Positions 59,037 through 64,000 of a DNA stretch of 64,000 bases are shown piece after piece; the first letter of the stretch is position 1, and each line of letters starts with the position of its first letter. Under the pieces are notes generated by a model. That model had not been told where the DNA came from and ran no database searches. It was given only the letters and a program-made list of their open reading frames with translations. Source of the DNA: UBA6772 sp965183875 (GTDB lineage Bacteria; Bacteroidota; Bacteroidia; Flavobacteriales; UBA7430); assembly GCA_965183875.1 (NCBI GenBank), contig CBCYMK010000038.1:46087-110086 (forward strand). The letters run 5' to 3'. Position numbers and translations under genes: made by a program.

Positions 59037-59044
59037 CAAATATA
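59037..59044 (-). promoter_or_regulatory. -7 box for the HU operon
   Basis: Minus-strand TATATTTG (59044-59037), exact TAnnTTTG, 56 bases before the HU ATG. No TTG at the ideal -33 spacing. Confidence 0.4.
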
Positions 59045-59121
59045 GTTTTTTTCATATCAATTTAAAAAGATATTAAACTTTATTTCAACTGTCTAATAAT
59101 CTCATTCACAAAATCTTAAGC

Positions 59122-60168
59122 GTGGAATTTTCTAGTCGCATACTACATTGGTATTACAACAACCATCGAATCCTTCCTTGGAGAGCTTCAAAAGAGGCAT
59201 ATAAGATCTGGATTTCTGAAATAATCTTACAACAAACACGGGTAGCACAAGGCTTAAATTATTACACTAATTTTGTAGCTACCTTCCCAACAATTAAAGC
59301 ATTAGCAGAAGCAGAAGAGCAAGAAGTATTAAAGCTATGGCAAGGCTTAGGCTACTACTCTAGAGCAAGGAACATTCACTTTACAGCTAAGTATATACAC
59401 GAAAACTTAAAGGGCGTTTTCCCAAACAACTACAAAGACCTATTAAAACTTAAAGGTATAGGACCATATACGGCGGCCGCAATTAGCTCTATCTGCTATA
59501 AGGAACAAAGGGCAGCTGTAGATGGAAATGTATACAGAGTTCTCTCCCGAGTATTTGAAATAAAAAAAGCTATTAATACGAGTGCAGGTATAAAAGAATT
59601 TCAAGCTTTAGCAGATAAGCTTATTTCACCTAACGAACCCGGGGACTACAATCAAGGTCTTATGGAACTAGGAGCTACTGTGTGTACACCAAAAAACACA
59701 AACTGCCCAAAATGCCCTCTGCAAGAAATCTGCTTAGGCCATAACAACAACAGCTATAAAGAATACCCTATTAAGGAAAGAAAGATTAAAATCCGTACTC
59801 GACATCTAAATTACTATTGTATAGAGTACAAAAACCAACTATTACTTCACAAAAGAGAAGAAAAGGGTATTTGGCAAAACCTATACGATTTCCCACTAGA
59901 AGAAACGAACGAAGCCATTGACCTAAGCGCAGAACCCAAAAGTAATTACCTGAAAAAATGGATTGGAGAGAGCGAATTTAAATTGGCCCAAGTAAACTCA
60001 TATAAACACAAGTTGAGTCACCAAAATTTAAACATCCATATACAACACATAAAAACAACAAAATTAATAGCCCAAAACAAACTAATACTCGTTGCCAAAA
60101 AGGATCTTTCTAAATACCCTGTACCCAAACCTATAGAAGACTTTATTAAAGATATACACAAAAACTAA
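59122..60168 (+). CDS. mutY: Adenine DNA glycosylase MutY
   Basis: Removes adenine mispaired with 8-oxoguanine. 348 residues with GTG start. Catalytic Glu in WISEIILQQTRVAQG, helix-hairpin-helix LLKLKGIGPYTAAAISS with the Asp in RAAVDGNVYRVLSR, the 4Fe-4S ligands C-x6-C-x2-C-x5-C in CTPKNTNCPKCPLQEIC, and a C-terminal NUDIX-like domain (YYCIEYKNQLLLHKREEKGIWQNLYDFPLE). Heads the mutY-ssb-gldE-gldD array known from gliding Flavobacteriales. Confidence 0.96.
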   Translation: MEFSSRILHWYYNNHRILPWRASKEAYKIWISEIILQQTRVAQGLNYYTNFVATFPTIKALAEAEEQEVLKLWQGLGYYSRARNIHFTAKYIHENLKGVFPNNYKDLLKLKGIGPYTAAAISSICYKEQRAAVDGNVYRVLSRVFEIKKAINTSAGIKEFQALADKLISPNEPGDYNQGLMELGATVCTPKNTNCPKCPLQEICLGHNNNSYKEYPIKERKIKIRTRHLNYYCIEYKNQLLLHKREEKGIWQNLYDFPLEETNEAIDLSAEPKSNYLKKWIGESEFKLAQVNSYKHKLSHQNLNIHIQHIKTTKLIAQNKLILVAKKDLSKYPVPKPIEDFIKDIHKN

Positions 60169-60172
60169 AAGC

Positions 60173-60203
60173 TTGATAATTTGCTTAATTTTTAGTAAGT
60201 TTG
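60173..60203 (+). promoter_or_regulatory. Promoter of ssb
   Basis: TTG (60173-60175), 20 bases, TAAGTTTG (60196-60203): a full match to the phylum's promoter, 55 bases before the ssb ATG. So ssb-gldE-gldD can be transcribed apart from mutY. Confidence 0.6.
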
Positions 60204-60258
60204 ATTTATGCAAAATGCATTTAATTATATATATTTATTAACTTAATTTATTAATATT

Positions 60259-60702
60259 ATGGGAGCTTCATTAAACAAAGTAATCTTAATGGGTAACTTG
60301 GGCAAAGACCCAGAAACCAGAACGCTAGAAAGTGGCGCAGTAATGTGTCGCTTTTCTATTGCTACCACAGAAACTTACAAAAACAGTAAGAGTGGAGAAC
60401 GAACTAGCCATACAGAATGGCACAACATTACCCTTTGGAGGGGCTTAGCAGAAATTGCAGACAAGTACCTACACAAAGGCGACAAGGTTCTAATAGAAGG
60501 GCGAATTAGAACGCGCTCTTGGGAAGACAAGGAAAGCGGACAAACTAGGTATACCACCGAAATTTTAGCAGACCAAATGCAAATGATGGGCGGCAATAAA
60601 AAGGCTGGAAACCCTGAAAATGCGAATCTAAAAAACGAACCTGCATCTGATTCTTTTGTAGAAGAATCGCCATCACAAGAGGAACAAAACCTTCCTTTTT
60701 AA
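60259..60702 (+). CDS. ssb: Single-stranded DNA-binding protein
   Basis: 147 residues with an OB fold (SLNKVILMGNLGKDPETRTLESGAVMCRFSIATTE, TEWHNITLWRGLAEIADKYLHKGDKVLIEGRI), an acidic linker and the conserved C-terminal tip ending EEQNLPF that recruits repair proteins. Lies 21 bases before gldE. Confidence 0.97.
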   Translation: MGASLNKVILMGNLGKDPETRTLESGAVMCRFSIATTETYKNSKSGERTSHTEWHNITLWRGLAEIADKYLHKGDKVLIEGRIRTRSWEDKESGQTRYTTEILADQMQMMGGNKKAGNPENANLKNEPASDSFVEESPSQEEQNLPF

Positions 60703-60723
60703 GTTTAACTAAAACAAAAAACT

Positions 60724-62031
60724 TTGGACCCTGAACCCATCGTTACCTTATCATTTTTAAACCCAATAGAGAGTAGCTCAATTTTCTCTCTTTTGATTTT
60801 ATTAACACTACTAGCTACTTCAGCCCTAATATCAGGTGCTGAGGTAGCTTTTTTTGCGCTCAAACCTACAGAGCTCGAAGAGCTTCAAAAGCAAAAAAAC
60901 AGAAGATCTAAACTAATAGAAGACTTTCTGAAAAAACCCAAACAACTACTCGCTACCATACTAATAGCAAACAATTTTGTTAATGTAGGCATCATCATCC
61001 TCTCAACTTATATTTCTAGTAGCTTGTTTAATTTCAAGGGTATTGAATGGTTGGAATTTGTAGTACAGGTGGTAATTATCACATTCCTACTTTTACTTTT
61101 TGGTGAAGTACTACCCAAGGTATACGCAAATAATAACGCCCCATCCTTTGCTAAGTTCATGGCAATACCTTTATTATTCTTAACAAAACTTTTAAACCCT
61201 ATAAGCCTACTCCTAGTAGCTAGCACTCGCATAATAGACCGAAGGGTACAAAATAAAGGCCACGACCTATCAGTTAACGACCTTTCTAACGCACTCGAGA
61301 TTACCAACCTTGAAAACGAAGACAAAGACGAACAAAAAATACTAGAAGGGATAGTAAAATTTGGAAATACAGACGTAAAACAAATTATGCGCTCTCGTAT
61401 AGATGTAACCTCTTTGAGTGAAAATACCAGCTACGATAAAATCTTAGAAACCATTAAAGAAACCGGATTTTCTCGTATCCCTATCTACAGTGAATCATTC
61501 GACAATATAAAAGGAGTACTCTATATAAAAGACCTGCTAGCCCACCTCAATGAGGGGAAAAACTTTAAATGGACCGCTCTTCTTAGGGATGTGTTTTTTG
61601 TACCTGAAAACAAAAAAATCGATGATCTACTAAAAGAGTTTCAAGAAAAGAAAATCCACCTTGCCATTGTAGTAGATGAGTATGGAGGCACCTCAGGAAT
61701 TGTTACCTTGGAAGATATAATAGAAGAAATTGTTGGAGATTTAAGTGATGAATTCGACGACGACGACCTAGTTTACTCCAAACTAGACGAGAGTAATTTT
61801 GTTTTCGAAGGAAAAACAGCACTCAACGACTTTTACAGAATCTTAAATATTGAAGGTGTAGAATTTGAAGAAGTAAAGGGTGAGTCAGATAGCTTAGCGG
61901 GGTTTATACTTGAACTAACAGGGAATATACCTGTAAAAGGAACGGAAATTAAATTTAATAATTTTTTGTTCACCATCGAAGGAGTTAACAAAAGAAGAAT
62001 CACTAGAATAAAAACTAGCCTTACTAAGTAG
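60724..62031 (+). CDS. gldE: Gliding motility-associated protein GldE (CNNM/CorC-like)
   Basis: A 435-residue inner-membrane protein of the hemolysin C/CorC type: N-terminal DUF21 domain with three to four helices (about 15-165), paired CBS domains with IMRSRIDVTSLSENTSY and GVLYIKDLLAHL, IVVDEYGGTSGIVTLEDIIEEIVGDLSDE, and a C-terminal CorC-HlyC domain. TTG start; the MDPEP beginning fits other GldE proteins. With gldD four bases on, as in Flavobacterium johnsoniae, where GldD is required for gliding and secretion. Confidence 0.93.
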   Translation: MDPEPIVTLSFLNPIESSSIFSLLILLTLLATSALISGAEVAFFALKPTELEELQKQKNRRSKLIEDFLKKPKQLLATILIANNFVNVGIIILSTYISSSLFNFKGIEWLEFVVQVVIITFLLLLFGEVLPKVYANNNAPSFAKFMAIPLLFLTKLLNPISLLLVASTRIIDRRVQNKGHDLSVNDLSNALEITNLENEDKDEQKILEGIVKFGNTDVKQIMRSRIDVTSLSENTSYDKILETIKETGFSRIPIYSESFDNIKGVLYIKDLLAHLNEGKNFKWTALLRDVFFVPENKKIDDLLKEFQEKKIHLAIVVDEYGGTSGIVTLEDIIEEIVGDLSDEFDDDDLVYSKLDESNFVFEGKTALNDFYRILNIEGVEFEEVKGESDSLAGFILELTGNIPVKGTEIKFNNFLFTIEGVNKRRITRIKTSLTK

Positions 62032-62035
62032 AAAA

Positions 62036-62599
62036 ATGCGCAGAATAAAAACGACATTCCTTTTTACCATATTCTCTACCCTATTCTTTTCCTGTAGTCA
62101 AGACTACAGCCCCAAACCTTTAGGTTATTTCCGAATAGATTTAGAAGAACAGGTATATACACTAGCAGAAAATAACTGCAATTACAAATTCTTAAACAAT
62201 ACCCAGGCCGAACTAAGCCAAGGAAATGGAGATTGTTGGTATAATATATACTACCCAAAACACGAGGCTACCATATACCTAACCTATAAGGAACTCAACA
62301 ATAACTTAGCTCAAATAATTGAGGAGAGCCACAAACTAGCCTACGACCATTCCGTAAAATCTGATGGTATTATAGAAAAAGCATACGAAAATATAGAAAA
62401 TCAAGTCTTTGGTGTTTTGTACGAAATACATGGGAATAGCGCCTCTAACCTACAGTTTTTTGCAACCGACAGTGTAGACAATTTCATCAGAGGTTCTCTT
62501 TATTTTAATACTATCCCCAACGCAGACTCTCTACAACCTATTAAAGAATATATAAAAGAGGATTTACAAGTACTTATAGAGAGTCTTCAATGGTCTTAA
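62036..62599 (+). CDS. gldD: Gliding motility lipoprotein GldD
   Basis: A 187-residue lipoprotein (signal ending TLFFSC, Cys about 20), with the GldD start YSPKPLGYFRIDLEEQVY and NCWYNIYYPKHEATIYLTYKEL-like segment (here GDCWYNIYYPKHEA). Required for gliding and type IX secretion in relatives. It converges with ctaA, and the two coding sequences overlap by 26 bases at their 3' ends. Confidence 0.93.
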   Translation: MRRIKTTFLFTIFSTLFFSCSQDYSPKPLGYFRIDLEEQVYTLAENNCNYKFLNNTQAELSQGNGDCWYNIYYPKHEATIYLTYKELNNNLAQIIEESHKLAYDHSVKSDGIIEKAYENIENQVFGVLYEIHGNSASNLQFFATDSVDNFIRGSLYFNTIPNADSLQPIKEYIKEDLQVLIESLQWS

Positions 62600-63608
62600 G
62601 ATTTCTTAATTGGAAGTAAAAAGCAACCTGTAGGACAAACAACACAGTAGCTGCAACCATATGAATTGGCTGCATCATCGACATCATATCCATATAAGTA
62701 AGAACTACACCAGAAATCACCTCAATAAAAATTACCAACATTATATACTTAGGTAAGGTAAAACCTAAATTAAACTTATAGTTTCTTATAAACAACAAGC
62801 CATTTACAACAACCAACACAATAGCGAAGGAACGGTGGAATTTGAATATACCTCCAACTAAACCTATCCACAATTCTCTATGCTCATAATCTAAACTCTT
62901 CGACACTACATCTATTAATTGACGTACTTGTGTTCCTAAAATAATTTGAGCTATGGTAACACGTAATGCGAGCATCAACATCTTTCGCAATCTGTGATCA
63001 TAAGTTCGAATAAGCCCTTTTTTTTCAGCAGGCAACTCGCTAATGAGGTAAACCATTAAGGCTACGATTAACAGAGCCATAAGCATATGAATAGTAATCT
63101 GAACTGGCTGAAGAACCGAGTAAACCACTACAGCACCTAACCATCCCTGAAAACCCATTAATAACACAACCAAAACACTTAGGTAAACTATTTTCTTTTT
63201 GATAGACCAATACCTAAAAGACATTAATAGCATAATAAAAGTAAGTACTCCAGAGATGGCACCCACCAACCTATTTATATATTCGGTCCAAGTGTGTGCT
63301 GGATTAAATTTAGCATAATCGTGTTTAGTATAAAGCACCCAATTAGCTGCATTAAAAGTATCGGTACTCACAAAAGTTGTATTCGCATACCACAATTGCT
63401 CATTACTAATTATCATTTGCCCCTCTACAAACTCCTTTACTGGAGCCCACTCTATTTGCTCAATTGAAGTAGGTGGTACAATTAGCCCGAAACACTTAGG
63501 CCAATCTGGGCACCCCATACCAGAGCCAGTCATACGCACCACCGATCCGGCAACGATAATTAAAAATATACTTACTAAAGTTATATGGGCAAATGTCTTA
63601 AAAGTCAT
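62574..63608 (-). CDS. ctaA: Heme A synthase (CtaA/COX15)
   Basis: Oxidises the C8 methyl group of heme O to make heme A for the aa3 oxidase encoded earlier in the window. 344 residues, eight membrane helices, with SVVRMTGSGMGCPDWPKCFG, NRLVGAISGVL, TIHMLMALLI and the second heme half (YEHRELWIGLVGGIFKFHRSFAIV, QPIHMVAAT) holding the His ligands. Its 3' end overlaps gldD by 26 bases. It has its own -7 box. Confidence 0.95.
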   Translation of the reverse strand: MTFKTFAHITLVSIFLIIVAGSVVRMTGSGMGCPDWPKCFGLIVPPTSIEQIEWAPVKEFVEGQMIISNEQLWYANTTFVSTDTFNAANWVLYTKHDYAKFNPAHTWTEYINRLVGAISGVLTFIMLLMSFRYWSIKKKIVYLSVLVVLLMGFQGWLGAVVVYSVLQPVQITIHMLMALLIVALMVYLISELPAEKKGLIRTYDHRLRKMLMLALRVTIAQIILGTQVRQLIDVVSKSLDYEHRELWIGLVGGIFKFHRSFAIVLVVVNGLLFIRNYKFNLGFTLPKYIMLVIFIEVISGVVLTYMDMMSMMQPIHMVAATVLFVLQVAFYFQLRNLKTIEDSL

Positions 63609-63626
63609 AGAGGAAATTTAAAAGCA

Positions 63627-63634
63627 CAAATATA
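63627..63634 (-). promoter_or_regulatory. -7 box for ctaA
   Basis: Minus-strand TATATTTG (63634-63627), exact TAnnTTTG, 18 bases before the ctaA ATG, implying a short leader. Confidence 0.45.
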
Positions 63635-63681
63635 CTAAGGACTTTTAAATATATCATTGATTTAACTTAGGTCTATAAAAC

Positions 63682-63713
63682 AAAAAAGCCCCTTCTTATA
63701 CAGAAGGGGCTTT
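63682..63713 (-). terminator. Terminator of the Cys-rich repeat protein gene
   Basis: Stem AAAGCCCCTTCT / AGAAGGGGCTTT with a five-base loop and a U run on the minus strand, 19 bases after the stop of the Cys-rich gene. Confidence 0.9.
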
Positions 63714-63732
63714 AATATTATTTGGATAAAAA

Positions 63733-64000
63733 CTACTTAGCGCAACAAGGCTTTGTACATTCAGCTCCACATTTCTTAGATTCTTTTTCAGAAGCACAAG
63801 ATTTTTCATTCTTTTTAGCACAGCACTTTTTCCCTGCTTTTTCAGCACATGACTTCTTTTCAGCTTCACATTTTGCTTTTTGCTCTGGTGTACAAGACTT
63901 CTTGTCTTTTTTACAGCAAGCCTTTGAAGATTTATCGCAAGATTTCTTTTCAGCTTCGCATTTGGCTTTTTGCTCTGCAGTACAAGCTTTTTTGTCTTTT
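63733..64000 (-). CDS. Cys- and Lys-rich repeat protein, C-terminal part (5' end outside the window)
   Basis: Frame open on the minus strand from the window edge to TAG 63735-63733; 88 residues visible. The composition is extreme: 15 Cys and about 28 Lys, with CC pairs. A 30-residue repeat occurs at least twice, core DKKxCTxEQKAKCEAEKKSC, then a CC pair; the last part diverges and ends CGAECTKPCCAK. I do not recognise the family. It looks like a metal-binding (metallothionein-like) protein or a disulfide-rich envelope protein; no signal peptide can be judged because the N terminus is missing. Confidence 0.75.
   Translation of the reverse strand, partial: KDKKACTAEQKAKCEAEKKSCDKSSKACCKKDKKSCTPEQKAKCEAEKKSCAEKAGKKCCAKKNEKSCASEKESKKCGAECTKPCCAK

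Overview
The window comes from an AT-rich genome of the phylum Bacteroidota, most likely the order Flavobacteriales. The evidence is the gliding/type IX secretion genes gldE and gldD behind mutY and ssb, a protein with a type IX sorting tail, a complete alternative complex III operon (actABCDEF) followed by cytochrome oxidase genes, families typical of this phylum (DUF6029, Omp28-like, DUF2723, DUF6132, GSCFA, SPOR, GIN-domain), near absence of Shine-Dalgarno sequences, and promoters of the Bacteroidota TTG-N19/20-TAnnTTTG type. A GCTDxxALNY motif in the sorting-tail protein hints at a Cryomorphaceae/Crocinitomicaceae-like marine lineage, but this is inference.

Layout. 1-2.5 kb: end of hutU, a DUF2007 gene, and a minus-strand ECF sigma/anti-sigma/two small envelope protein operon. 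2.5-12 kb: alaS, an M23 peptidase, a MerR-type regulator, a polysaccharide export set (wza, wzc, UpxY/NusG-like) divergent from galE, then tonB-like, vanZ-like and gcvH. 13-17 kb: sulfate activation operon cysD-cysN-DUF2061-cysC-cysQ. 17-21 kb: TlpA-like thioredoxin, DUF6029 barrel, Omp28-like lipoprotein, small outer-membrane barrel, ubiX, then two small unknown genes, one enclosed by two copies of the same terminator. 21.8-34.2 kb: ruvB and the eight-gene respiratory operon actABCDEF-coxB-coxA. 34.6-42.4 kb: SPOR protein, rimP-nusA-infB, a large secreted thioredoxin fusion, tRNA-Gln. 42.6-48 kb: DUF2723 membrane glycosyltransferase-like protein, polysaccharide deacetylase, AIM24 and GIN-domain proteins. 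48-56.4 kb: the most accessory-looking part, with a Fic protein, REP-like repeats, a cytochrome/rhodanese/DUF6132/thioredoxin cluster, hicAB, fumC, GSCFA, ArsC/Spx-like, prfB, recX and a 370-bp element with 13-bp inverted ends. 56.4-64 kb: rng, a 30-residue basic ribosome-associated-type protein, TPR, HU, mutY-ssb-gldE-gldD, heme A synthase, and the end of a very Cys/Lys-rich repeat protein.

How it works together. The respiratory operon passes electrons from quinol through complex III to an aa3-type oxidase whose heme A is made by the CtaA encoded at the right end. The wza/wzc/UpxY/galE block and the DUF2723 and deacetylase genes serve surface polysaccharides; gldD/gldE serve surface motility and secretion. 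No phage, no CRISPR array, no rRNA operon and no intact transposase was seen. No clear new defence or biosynthetic system stands out. The best candidates for something under-described are the four-gene extracytoplasmic thiol/sulfur cluster at 49.1-50.4 kb, the TlpA-DUF6029-Omp28 group at 17-20 kb, the ECF/Spy-like operon at 0.7-2.5 kb, the terminator-flanked small gene at 21.4-21.8 kb, and the Cys-rich repeat protein at the right edge.
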